DNA from: Parachlorella kessleri
Lineage: Eukaryota > Chlorophyta > Trebouxiophyceae > Chlorellales > Chlorellaceae
Length of the DNA stretch: 14,137 nt
Assembly (NCBI GenBank): GCA_001598975.1
Contig: BBXU01002112.1
Location: forward strand, 1 to 14,137
Reading direction: 5' to 3'
The translations under genes and the position numbers were made by a program. Position 1 is the stretch's first letter. Each line of letters starts with the position of its first letter. The notes under the pieces were generated by a model. It saw nothing but the letters and a program-made list of their open reading frames with translations, had not been told where the DNA came from and searched no databases. This document shows positions 1 to 12,500 of this stretch, piece by piece.

Positions 1-5
1 ACGCG

Positions 6-7
<2 letters not shown>

Positions 8-91
<84 letters not shown>

Positions 92-92
92 G
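8..92. repeat. Dinucleotide microsatellite (GT)39
   Basis: About 39 uninterrupted GT units run from 8 to 86, followed by a CGTGTG tail. On the gene's strand this is (CA)n. It lies about 75 nt past the donor of exon 22, so it is either intronic or just 3' of the gene. Confidence 0.97.
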
Positions 93-167
93 CAATCCAT
101 GCCCGGCTACTACCCGGCACCGCCCCTCAACACCAAGCCCTCACCAGGCCCGCTATTTGACACTCAC

Positions 168-596
168 CACCGGCGGGGCAGCGGCCAGCATGGCCGTCAA
201 GCCGCCCTCCTCCACCACACCTCCTGGCACCTGCTGCTGTTGCTGCTGCTGGAGCGCCTGAAGCACCAGCCCCGCCAGACCCCCTACAGCCGCGATCGGC
301 TCCGCCTCTGGTGGTGCCACCAGTCGCGCCCACCCAGGGCCGGCTGCCGCCGCTGCCCTCACATCTGCTTCTGGGAGGGGCTCTGGGAGCACCGTGGTGC
401 CGGGGTCAAGCCCCAACAGGGACCCCACATCTATGCCCGCCACAGGCAGCTGGCCCACTGTGGCGGGAGGTACCCAGAGGCCGGTGGTGGCATCGAGGCT
501 GGAGGCTAGCTGCGGGTTGGCGGCAGCCAGGGCTGCCGCTTGCGAGTCTGAGAGGGGGAGGTGGAGGCCCGGGGGAGCCAGGGCGAGCGGGGTGGG
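168..596 (-). CDS. Exon 22 (last visible): Ala/Pro/Leu-rich tail with polyGln
   Basis: Residues 1367-1509, exactly 143 codons, phase 0 at both ends. Low-complexity composition rich in Leu, Ala, Pro and Gly, with a run of seven Gln (after LQAL) encoded by a CAG/CAA repeat. The acceptor CCGCAG|CCCACC follows a good pyrimidine tract. The preferred end is the donor GTG|GTGAGTG at 168, which implies more exons beyond the left edge. If it is not spliced, the frame reads VSVK and stops at TAG a few codons on, near 154. Confidence 0.75.
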
Positions 597-3500
597 CTGC
601 GGCAAGGAGAGAGCCAAGGGATAGAGTGAGGAGGGGAAGATGCGTGGGTGGAGGCAACATGGGGGATGCAGCACAGTGCAGCGTAGAGGTTATTGTCAAT
701 GTGTCTCCACCAAGCTTGTGTGCTTTGTGAGCGTGATGGCGCGTAAAGCCCCAGGGGAGACATTGCACGGACTAGGGACTAGCGGCGACCAGTAGGGATA
801 AGATTTCCACACGCACGCCTCTCCAGTAGGACCGCAACTGTGCACTCTGCAGTCTCAGGGTCCTTCTCAAGCATTCGTCCTAAGCGGGGATCTGGCCAGG
901 CAAGCACCCCTGCGCAACGTGCTCCTGCCAACACACCAAATCCTCACACCTGTATCACCCCTGCTACAGCGGCAGCTGGCATTGTTGCTGCCTGGGCGGC
1001 AGCTCCCCTATTGCCTCCTCCTCCGGACTTGAGCCTGCCCTCCCGGCCAAGTGCCCTTTGCGCAGTCACCTGCGGTGCGCACTGGGCACTTTCCATGCTC
1101 AGCTCTCCCTCAAGCCGTGGACTCACCACGCCAGTCCTGCGGTGCCACCCTTGCAAAAATCCGCCAGCAGAACCTAGGCTGGCAGGTGAAGCGGGGATTT
1201 GTGCGTGGTGGCACATGTCTTGCCCACCAACAGCACAACTGTGTGTCAACTGAAAAGTGGGCGGTACACGAGTGGGGTGGATCAACCTCCCGCAGCTTAA
1301 GAGGCACTTAAACCTGCGACGCAGCCAGCCCATATTACCCTTCACCTGTGCAGCAGGTGCCGCTGTGCGACGAGGCCAGCGTAGCCAGGCTCTTATGGAC
1401 AGCAAACAGACCGACTGAACCGCCAGAAATCACCCGAAGGTGTTCTGCGGCGTGGACAATGTGTTGGAATCCCCTTTCGCAGTAGGTTTGGCAGCCTCGC
1501 CAGAGCCCCTCATCCACGGGGGTCCATACTCTAGAGAGAGGCGATCCAGCACTCACTTGGTATCCGCTCGGAGGGGCCAACGAGGGGCTTCCGCCCAGCT
1601 CTGCCGCCGCCAGCGCCGCCACAGTGGCCGCGCTGCGGCGCGCTGACTGCCGCTGCGGCGGGGCCGCGGCAGCCGCGGCGGCGGGGGTGCGGGCGGAGCC
1701 GCCGGGCAGGGTGAAGTGCAGGTCTTCGGGGTCATGGAGGTGGTTGTAGTCGGGGGCCCTTCCAGCAGCCAGGTCCTCTTCATACTGCGGCAGAGGTGGG
1801 AGGTGGCCATGGCATATCCTTCCAACCACACTAAAGGCAAGCCGGGCTACACTCAGTAGAGGCGGCCTCCACTTCATGCTAACATTCCTGACAGTAAGCA
1901 CACAAGTGACGCAAAGTCTGGCCGCACCTGCAACAAGCTTTCCATGCATTTGCGCCTCAGGGCTTAGGACATCCCAGCGCAGAGTTATCACTAGCGACTG
2001 CCCTAGATCTGCCCAGGCCTGATACTTGCTCCCCATGCACAGGATAATAAGAGGATCTCAGGGACAGTGCCAGAGCGGGAGGAAGAAAGGAAAGAGGGCC
2101 TGCCCACCTGGCCCGAGGCCAGATAGTTCTCTAGATCCATGAGGCACCGCTCGTAGTTCTGGCGCATGTTGTAGGAAGCGCTGGTCTGCCCAGACAAGTC
2201 CACGCCTAGGCTGCAAATACGGGGTGAGCAATGCCAGCACGACATTCAGACAGCAGTGACAGACATGTCGCAGTTGCGACATGGCAGCTTGCTGTAGCAC
2301 GATGTGGTCTACGCAAACATAGGTTTACGCCCAGGCAGCAGCGGTAGCGATGGTGGGGCAGACATGGTGACTGCTGTGGTTCACCCTGAAGACAACTTGA
2401 CTTGTGAGGCGCACAGGATGGCCACCCAGGAATGTTATAGCCACGAGGCTTTGCCGCACATGCACACTGGGCCCTCACCACAGTTCGCAGTCATGTGAAG
2501 ACATGCAAGGAAACAAAGTATGCCACGCGCGCTGGATTGGATGCCAACTGCCACTGCCGAAGTTTGAGCAGCTGCTCAGGTCCAGGCTGCAGAAGAGAGC
2601 CCACAGCCGCAGCTCTGGAAGAAAAGATACTGCTGTGAGGCCGCTGGGTCACTACAACCACCTTGCCCTCTGCCTGGAACCCTCACTGTCAGTCAGCTGT
2701 CAGTACAGGTCAGCAGTTGGTGCAGTGCTGTCCTGCCCCACCTGCGGCACACGTCCTTCCATTGCTTGTTGGCGGTCACCGACTCGTAGCCGCCTCGCTC
2801 TATCACAGACCAGAACACCTACAGACTTACAAAGCACGTTAGGTAAGGGCCAGCTGGACCGCAGGTTGGCAAGCGCCTAACTATTACTCCCAAGCATATA
2901 GCCTGTGAGTCACAGGCTCCATATTGGGACGTCATCTGTCCACTTGCTTGGGGGTATGCCACTGTTCTTGACTGCTGCACCTAGGCATTGGTAAGAGCTG
3001 GGTCATGCACACCCAAATATGCACCACATGGAGACCCCTCGACGCCACACCACAAGGGCTGTGAAGAGCACAATGTACCTCCTACAACAAACACCTTGTT
3101 GTGGTCCCAAATTTCCCTTGAGCAGGTCCAGCTTGGGTGCAGGGCCAAACGTGTGCACCTGCACCTCCAGAAAACACCTACACACCTGCACCAAAGGACT
3201 TAGACCCCACACCACAACCTCACCTTGTGTAGGTCCAGCTCCGTGTGGGCAAAGGTGGGCACCTTGAACTTGCCCCGCAGCCCCACCATGAAGTTGGTCA
3301 CCAGCGTCGTGAACTGCTCGCGGCTGAGGGGCCGGATCTGGTCCAGCACCTCCTGCAGATGGTACCAGCAGAAGGGAGAGGGTGGACTGCGTGCGCTGTG
3401 ATTCCAAGAGAGACAGCACATGGCAGATTTAGCAGGCTATAGCATCGCGGCACGAGTTCAGTGCTGCACGCACTAGTCTTCACACGGCTGGCACAGCAGC

Positions 3501-6500
3501 AAGGCAGGAGTCATGTTTGGCGGGCGTTCGGATACCTAGAAGCAAGCACTGAAGCAAGCTCACCGGCGACACTTCCTGCCCCGGCTGCAGCGGCCCCGGC
3601 GCGAACGTGGGCGCATACGCAGCTGCCGGGGCAGCCCCGCTGCGAGGGGCCGACCCAGGCACTCCCCCTGCCGCCAAAGCGCCGCCGCCGGCACCATACC
3701 ATCCGCCAGCGGCTGTGCCGTATCCCCCTAGAGCGGCGCCATACCCGCCCGCCCCATACAGCAAGGGCGAGGCGTAGGCCGCCGCGGCGGGTGAGAAGAG
3801 CAGGGGCGCTGCCGGGCGGCCGTAGGCATCCTCGTTGAAGTGCTGCTCCTCGCCAGCATCCGCTTTCTGCATATGGGGGATCAACAAAGGAGGCTTAGCC
3901 GGGACCCTGACTCACAAACAAGCACACTGAACGGCCTGCTTGGAGTGTGTGCTCCCCGGCGGGGGTGGTAAGTTCAATTGGGAGGAAGAAAGAGGGCACG
4001 TGCGTCACCCGGAGCTGGTGCCGACCGCAAGCAGGGTTTGTGGAGTGATTTGCGCCACCATGGAGGGAGGGAGGGAGGTCACCACCGACCACGGTAAAGG
4101 CAGCACAACATCAAATGCCTTCAAGTCATAAAGCTTCCACAACGAAAAGGGCAGCTGCTGTGCACGCTCCACCTGGTACGCCAGCTCAGCAGGGAAAGCC
4201 AGAAAGCAATTTAAAAGGGACAGGTGCGCACCCTACCTGCTCTGAGTAAAACAGCAGCTGCTGCGCACGCTCTGCCTGGTACACCAGCTCAGCAAAGCGC
4301 TCCTCCTCGCTGCCGTACCCCTCCTCACCAAGCCTGCAGGGGGCCCCCACCAGCGAGCACTGTGAGGGACTGGGAAGACTGACGTGAGGGAAACAGTACG
4401 TAAAAACCCACCACCCTGCCACTGGAAGTGGAGCACCGCTGGAAGCCTAAGACGACGTAAACAGGGGAAGCGAGCCATGTGGGAGGCAGAGGGTGTACAG
4501 ATACCTGGAACAGAAGCCAACCTCCAAAGGACCAGTCACAAGACAAGGACCAACTGCACAACACACCTCAGGACGACCTAATGAGGACGACCTAATAAGA
4601 TTCCAGGGCCATGACCACCCAAATAACCTTCCAAGGCACCCCACACCCAGGAATAGCGTCTAGGAGACCCCGCCTGCCGCTTTAAGCCTCCTACCTCCTG
4701 CCGGCGCCGCGGGCTCTGAGAGCCCTGGCGGCCGCCTGCTGCTGCTTGCGGGATTCCTCGATGATCCTCTGCAGATCCTCTGGATCCACCTCCATCTCCC
4801 AGGGGCTCACATTCTCAAACACCCCCGGCTCCACTGCGCAGCAAGACATGCCTTCTCTTATGTACATAGACAGCCTCAGCAGGAGAAAATGGAGAGCACG
4901 GTTTTGCTTATGTTTGAGCAGAAGCAGAGGAGACCAGCCGAAGGGGAGGGGGCAACAGCTGCCCGACCAAACTTCCAGCGTACACCTCGACCACACCCTA
5001 ACAGCCTCCCATCTCGGTGCACGTAGACCCTCCACCTCTGCCCTGTTGCATCCGGTCCCCCAACCACAGACGAGCATCCTCACCAAGACGCAGGAGAAGC
5101 CGGTAACACCGACCATGCTGGGAAACCAAAGCAACTGCCCGCCGGCTACCCACCTCCGTCCCCTGCACCACCACAGACTCCTAGGGACTCACAACTATAC
5201 CAGCCTACCATCCGCACAGACGATAGGCAACCAAGGCAGCCAGCCAAACCTCTATCCCACTGGACCACCATAGAGTGCCAGGGATTTGGCAACACCAGCC
5301 TGCCCACCGCACAGATGACAGGCAACCAAGCCAGCCAGGCAGCCAGCCAGGCGCGCACGCACCTCTATCCCACTGGACCACTACGGACTCCCAGGGGTCG
5401 TAGCGCTCCTTCTCCCGGAGGGGTGCGTCGGGCGGGGGCTGCACAGCACCCAGCTCCACCACACTGCCCTTGTACATGGAGCCACCTGCAGATAGCACGG
5501 CAATCGCGCATTCACCACCAGCGACCGCGTACTGATGCTATACATTCAACAAGACCGCCACCTCGCGGCTTTGCCGGTAGAGCTAGCGGCAGACAGCAGC
5601 GTCCTCCTAGACCCAGGCAGGGGGCCGCAGAGGAGAGGTGGGGAAGCAAGCAACACACGCCACCTGATGGTGTTCCGCATGCATGAAGGCCCCCTTGCAG
5701 TCAAGGACTCCCATGGTGCGGAATGGCCTGCGGTGCCTCTGATACAGAAGGGCCTGAAACGCCGCAAGGGCCCAAGGTGTTCAGAGTGGCAGCAAGCCCT
5801 GCCAACAGTCACGCAGGCACGCGGCTTATTGAAGCTACCAAGGCGCCTTTGTCGGGACAGACGATGCTAAAACCAGCACTTACGCCCCGACACTTCAGAT
5901 TCCTCATCAGGTGAGTTATGCTGGGGGGCAGGGGGCTCACCCGACTTGACCTTCTTGTGGGTCTTGGAGCTGATCTTGCCGCCAAAGAACATGCGGAAGC
6001 GGTCGCCCGGCTGCCACAGGATGCGCATGGCCCGCCCGTACTGCTCCGTCCTGACTAGGTAGTCGGGCAGGGAGGTGTCGACAGCCACCGGCACTACAAT
6101 CTCCTGCAGAAGGCATATGCCACTGCAGTGACTCAGCCAGGTGAAAGGACTATGAATGCTCGCCGGGCAGGGAGGTGATATGGCCACCGGCACCACAATC
6201 TCCTGCAAGAGACGAGGCATGTGACATGGCTGTGGGTCAGCCACGTGCATAAGTAGACCAGCCAGGGATGCGCCCACCAGCCAGGCAACTTCCCCCGGGT
6301 GCAAGCCGCGCACGTCATCCTTGCTATCGACCCACCCATCCCCCTGCCTGTCAGCCTATCATTACATGCTACACCCCATTACAATGTTCACGACTTCCCA
6401 CAGGTCACAAAGCGTGCCCCATCCTGCCCCCTGGAAGGCCAACAGCCTCAGGTACACCTCATACCCCAGCCTCAAAGGGGCTTGGGCCGTACTTATCATT

Positions 6501-9500
6501 AATATTTATTCATTCATTCATTCATTCATACCCCAGCCACTGCCTCACCTCATGAGGCAGCTGGTGACGAGGCCCATACTTGGCAGGGCGCAGCACCATA
6601 GCATGCACAGCACGGCAAGCCAGTGCCTCACCTCAAGCGGCAGCTGGTGACGGGGTCCGTACTTGGCAGGGCGCAGCACCAGCCAGGCCACCGGCCAGCG
6701 TGGCGCTGAGTCATCCTGGTCACTCCTGGCCAGGTCAGCGGAGTCCGCCAGGTGGCGGCGGTACACCACCGTACGTACAGTGTACCGCTCCACTGGGCGC
6801 AGCGCCTGCACACATCAATGATTGTTGGCATACCAGCTCCTTGACCCTGCCCTTGCGGTCATACAAGATATACTCTGGGCACTGCAGCAGGGGCTGTACC
6901 GCTCAGCAGGGTACAGCATCTGCTCACAACCGGCTCCAGTGCAGGCTTCACTTGGCTTGCATAAGAAAACCTCAACAACAGTCTGTCGAGGGGACGACAA
7001 GAGGCAGGTACACGCACGTTGTAGTCAACACCTGCTACAAAGGATCAGTTGAGTAGCCGTGGGGCAGCCGTCACACCTGGATGCGCATCCGCAGCCCTTC
7101 CCAGCTCTTGCTCAGCGCGTCCTTGCGGCCTTCCAGCAGCCGCGGCGCAAACAGCTGCTGCTCCTGCCCCGCCCCTGCCACACCACCCGCTGCCGCCGCA
7201 CGCTGCTGGCGTGGGGACATGGGCAGGGCGGGCCCCTCGCCTTCACTGCCCTGCTGGGCCTGCGGCTCAGCGAGCCCAGCAGGCACGGCGTGGGAGGCGC
7301 CGGCGCCGGCGCCTTCTGTGGCCTGCTGGCCACCTGCTGGGCCTGCTGCTGCTGTCACTGCGCCCATGCCAGGAGGCAAGGGGCTCCCTGGCCTAGCCCC
7401 TGTCCTTTCCATAGGCTCAGGAGGAGGAGAAGCATCATATCCAGATGCCTGAGAGGCCGGTGCCGGTCCCTGGATGGATCCGTTGGCCCTGGGGGGGGCT
7501 GGCTCAGCCCCGGCAGCAGCGTGCTTGCTCCCTACTGCCAGGCCAGGGTTGCCCTGGCATGGCTGCAATGCGTCCTGCCCTTCACTCGGCCCCTGCTGCC
7601 CCGCCTCATTTCCCTCCTGAGGTACTACTGCTGGCTGGGCCCCACCCTCCCCTTGGGTGATGTGGCCCAGCAGGGCGGCCACATCGAGGGTCAGCCCGGG
7701 GCCCTGCTGCTCCTCCGGGAACGGCTGGGACGGGACCCCCGGCATCGTGTTGCTGATGGCGGCCACAGAAGAATCTGATACCTCCAGGCCCAGCAACCCC
7801 ATATACCTGCACATCAGTCGTGGAAGGTGTCAGACCAGGATAGGATGCAATGCTGCAGCTATCGGGCCTGGCAGTTTCTTCCAGGGCTTGCAGCCACTCT
7901 ACGCTGGCACCTGCTTCACCAACCTCAAGGCTACTTGGCTCTCACGGCCACATGGCAAGAGCACAACCCCCTAAGAGACAGCAGTGCTGAGCTTAAGCGG
8001 CTGGAAACCTGAACCCATGCAGAAGGTCAAGAGGAAGAGTTACAGTGTCTCTTTGGCTGAGCCCAGTGCCCCTGGACCGCCGAGATGGTGGCGCGGTTCC
8101 TGTGCTCCCTGACAAGAGGGCTGACGGAATAGTCAGCCAGGGTCGAGATACACACTCTGCGGCCACCATGTAGCCCCGTGCAGGATTTTGAGCGCCCCTT
8201 TGGCCCTTCAGGCAGCCCAGCCTGCACCTCCTGCCACCCACCGCTCGATGTGCTTGAGCAGCCCAGTCCGCAGGAGCACCACACTCTCGCCGGGCGCGGG
8301 GAACAGCAGCGGGCATTGTGCATCAATAGCGTAGCGCAGGAAGGCAGGGCGGGGCAGCAGGTCTGCCCCCGTCAGCAGCTGCTGCTGGAGGGAGGCAAGG
8401 AGGAGGGGGGCCTCTCGAATGTCTGCCATGTTGCCGACGTTCCTGCCAGGAAAGGGAGCAGAAGCAAAAAGCATGGTGAGGTGATGGCAGTGAGATTTGG
8501 TACACCACAGCACCAACAGCAGCAACTGGAGATGTGATATGTGGAATCCTGAGTCCAAGCCTAGCTCTCCCAGACGGCAGCGATAGTGGGCAGTGTTCCC
8601 CACACCACACAGCCCTCGAGGCAACCCAATGCCAGAGCGGCCGCCGCCCCAACCTGAGTTCCTACCAACACCCTGTGCGGTGGTGTGTAGCATTACCCCC
8701 TCCCTCCACCCATGCCCCAGCCACGGTCGTTCGCCATCATCACATTCTATCCTTTGCCCTACCTTCGCCAGGGCCCCTGCCACACATCCCTCCACTCCTC
8801 AGATAGGCAGCCCCCCTCCTGGGACAGCAGCCGCTCTACCTCCAGCAGCACCAGGGCCACCTCCCGGGCCGCGGGGGAGCCCGAGAGTGCTTCACAAATA
8901 GCCAGGTGCTCCCTCAGAAGCTGGCTGTCCTGCACACACACAAGCAGCAGCGAGAACAGCGTGGGTGACATGGTGACATGCAGCAGCACCACTTGGGGAA
9001 CTGGGGGTCGCCTGCAGAGGCTGTCCACCCAGCGTACTGCGAGGCATACCAGCGGCAAGCCTGGGATAGTTTTTTGGTTGCAAAGCCCAACTGACACTGG
9101 GGGAGCCCGCCGACGTTCCACAGGTGGCTGCCGCTCCCTTCCCTGGCTGGCTCATTCTGTGCCACCACCCGACCAACTCAGCTGCCTCTCCTACTTGTCA
9201 AGTGTACTCTCGCAGAGGAAAGCCACAACTGACTGTGTCACCTCGCATTCTAAAGACTTCCGGCGCCCCCGTCACCTTCACCTCGTATTCTAGAGTCAGT
9301 ACGTCCTGTGCCCGCCCCCGCCCCGCCCCGCTCACCCCGACCCCCAGCGGCAGCCCCCCCAGCAGCGCTTCACACAGAGCTTACAGGCCGGGCCCCTCTC
9401 GCCATCGTCCAGTGTGGGAAGAAGCAGCCTACGTTTTTCGGCCCGGACCCGCTCACCTTGAACCACAGCGGCAGCGCGCCCAGCAGGGCTTCCACGCATG

Positions 9501-12500
9501 CCCGCACCCTGGCCTCGGCCGGCCCCGGCCCCGCCCCGGCCCCCTGCCCGTCCCACTCGCCCCGCAGCAGCGGCACCGCCACGCTCTTGTAGCCGTCGGC
9601 GCGCTGGGAGGCCAGCTCTGCCAGGGTGGCTAGCTTGCCTGCATGTGTGTGGCGCCACGTGTGTGGCCAAGTGAGGGACGCTCCCATGAGGTTGGGGGCC
9701 ACCGAGGCGCCAGAAGGACGGGGGTGATTGCATCATGGGGTAGGGAGGGGCCATGAGGGGACGGTCATGCAGGGTGACTAACCCCGCATCGCTTCAGGGC
9801 TTGGCAAACAGGAGCTCACACCCCGCCAGCTACCCACAAGAGCACCTAGCTCTTACACGTCCATCCTACCCATTCCACCCCTGCCGAAACCGGGTGTGGG
9901 GAGAACCAGAACTGGTATAGGCAGGCCAGCATCGCCAGGGAAATCCCATCGCTTGTACCTGGCCTGCTGGCATTCTCGCTGGCAGGCGGGATGCCGCGCA
10001 GCGCACGCAGAAGGCCCGCCTCCGACACGATCGCCCCGCGCTCCAGCCAGCGCATGAGGCGCTGGAGGGACTCCCCTGAAGCAGGCATCAGGTGCAGGAG
10101 CATCAGATCAGAGCGTCACTCATGGTCTGCACGCTTTGGTATCAGCCAGCCTCTGGTGTCCTAGTGCGTCACCTCCCAGACGTGGGCGCTGTTACCTCCA
10201 GCCCTGCTCAGCACAGGCTGCACCAAATGGTTGGAAGCTAAATGCCATAGGCATCCTCCATCACAGTGCCAACTCTATACCAGCATGCTCCTTGCCATCG
10301 TCCCTACCAACCACCAGCATACGGCAACCCTCACTACGCCAAAGCATCCTATTCTAACCCACCTTTGCTCCAGCCCACTTTCCTTCCACCACCCCAAGGC
10401 TGCGTAAGCAGCCTGGCCTGCCGGCAGGATTGCCTAGTACTGTACTGCCGTGCTTCCCTGCCACGCCCCACAGCTGCCGGCTCCTGGTCCCCTCCAAAAG
10501 CTGCTTCATTATGCCATGCAACACTTGGGCGGCCCACCAAGCACCAACCAACCCTAGTCGCTCTCACCCTCGTACCAGCCCCACAGCTGGCCCCCCTGGT
10601 CCTCCACAAAGATGCGGAAGCAGCCCGCCTGCCGGCCAAATGTCCAATACACCCTGCCGCGGGTGTCCAGCCCCACCGCCCTCCTCATGCCCAGCCGCTG
10701 CGCCTCAAGCCATGCCAGCCACCCCTCCTGGCCTGTCTTCGGGGCAACTGCAGCAGCGGTTGACCCAGTGTGGGTTGTGTGAGGAGGAGGTGGTCATGCT
10801 TCAATACCTCCGTTAGCAAGCTGCCTCACGCCTGGCTGCCAAGCCTGTAGCCAGCCTGGGCCTAGCCAGTGAGCCAGCCAGCCCTGCTGGCCGGCCCTGC
10901 ATGATGAGGGACTCACAAGTGACAAGTGACTAGTGAGGCACCATGGAGACATGACCATGTGGGTGCACCACGCTTGGAAAACTCACAGCGGCTTTGGTGT
11001 GTGCCCCAAGAGGGCTGCTAACAATGAGTCATGGGCACCGCTTGCCGAGAAACCTGTAAAACACAGACCTGTGCCAGCATCCTCAGCATGCGCGCCACCA
11101 GCCACGCCGGCGCCAGCGCCGCTGGCGGTGGAAGCCGCAGGCGCCGCCAGGGCGCCAGCTGTCGCCGCGTGAGAAGGGAGTGTGGCCGTGGCGGCATCCT
11201 CCTCATCTGACTGCTCGTCCCCCGGGCCGCCATCCCGCCGCCGCCTGCAACTTGCAGGCCAAGTGCGGCAAGCTATGGTAAGAGGGGCATCCCTTTGCCG
11301 TGGCAGGCTAGGGATAGACCATGACTAGATTGGGGTGCCTATGTTGGGCAACAGCGTGGCGGGGCAGAGCCATGTTGTGGTAGCTGTGCAAGGAGGAAAA
11401 CTCCCAGGCACCGGCTACAGCAGCGCCACAGGTCATGGAGAAGCAGGCAGCAGTACAGTCGTGTCCAACTGCTAGGCACACAGCAATATAGAGGAATGCA
11501 TGTCGGGCGCAAAGTGATAGCGATGCGTTCTCAACAATTGCCAGCAATTGAGATGCAGCCAAAGGCAGGCATACAGTACACGCGCGGTCAGGGGCGCATG
11601 CAGCCCAGGGCACCGCACCTTAGGTGACTGCAACGTTAAGGGAGCCACGATCTCTTAACTACATAGTCAATCAGTGTTACACACACATTTTGTTTACACA
11701 CCAACAAGACTGAAAAAAGTCCCACATGCATGATGCCATCACCTGAGAAATGCCAGCTGGTCCACCCTCCTGGCTGCTTCCACCTGGAAGGCCTCGTTTG
11801 CCAACACCAAGTGCACCAGCCCGCTCAGCAGCTGCAGGCCAGGAAAGAAACTCCCATGAGGAACACAGGCTCTCAAGCGCTACGCATTTGTCATGCAAGG
11901 CGATGAGTTTACATACCGACAGGGCTGCAGAGCATGGATGCAGGGCTGCAAATCCCAGAGAGCGTTGACAGACAAGGACACAGCGTCCCTAGAACCCGGG
12001 ACGCAGTAAGCTCCGTTTCCAGGCCAAGCAACATCCAGCTGTGCAAGCTGCCTGGGCCTTGGGAGACTGACGCCTTCTGCGCAGCTGAGAAGCTCACCTG
12101 CAGTCGGTCCTCTGGCCTGAGGTCTAAGTAGTCCCCATAGCCCAGCTTGACAGCAGCCGCTCTAGCCTCTGGGCCGGCCTCCTGGGAAGCCCAGATGGCG
12201 TTGCACACCCGCTCCGGCCAGGACAGGGGGTTCTGCAGCGGCAGTGGGGGGAGGGCAAACCGAGATGGAGGATGTCCCTTGGTATGTATATATCGAGGGC
12301 ACAGTTAAAACGACACAGGAGCCTGAGACTGCATGCAATGGACTTGAGGAGCAGTAGGGGGTCCAGGGGCACTGCTGGCGTAGAGCACCTAGTCGCCAAG
12401 CAAGAACTGCAAGCAGGCGATGAGGGCGGCCCCGGAAAGCACTTAAGCCAAAGGGGGAGCAGTTGAGGTGATCCAGAATAACAAACGAGGGGGGCTGAAG

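Noticed and set aside
12..509. Plus-strand ORF starting in the GT repeat
   Set aside because: It begins with repeated Cys-Val from the microsatellite and runs antisense to exon 22; no conserved features.
950..1027. Possible 78-nt cassette exon in intron 21 (phase 0/0, Gly/Ala-rich, donor CAG|GTGTGA)
   Set aside because: The acceptor CTCAAG lacks a pyrimidine tract and the peptide has no recognisable feature; frame is kept without it.
5155..5400. Separate minus-strand ORFs rich in Trp/Gly/Leu in intron 14
   Set aside because: They are read-through of the tandem copies of the exon 14 end, not independent genes.
4691..6103. Auxin response factor gene
   Set aside because: The ancillary-like motifs are present but there is no B3 DNA-binding domain or PB1 domain; the surrounding DDT/WHIM and ARID domains point to a chromatin factor.
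4691..7100. Ordinary BRWD/PHIP protein
   Set aside because: No WD40 repeats upstream and no bromodomain downstream in any joined exon; the ARID follows instead.
7059..7778. Long plus-strand ORF of about 239 codons
   Set aside because: It is exactly antisense to exon 11; its length reflects G+C-rich low-complexity coding on the other strand.
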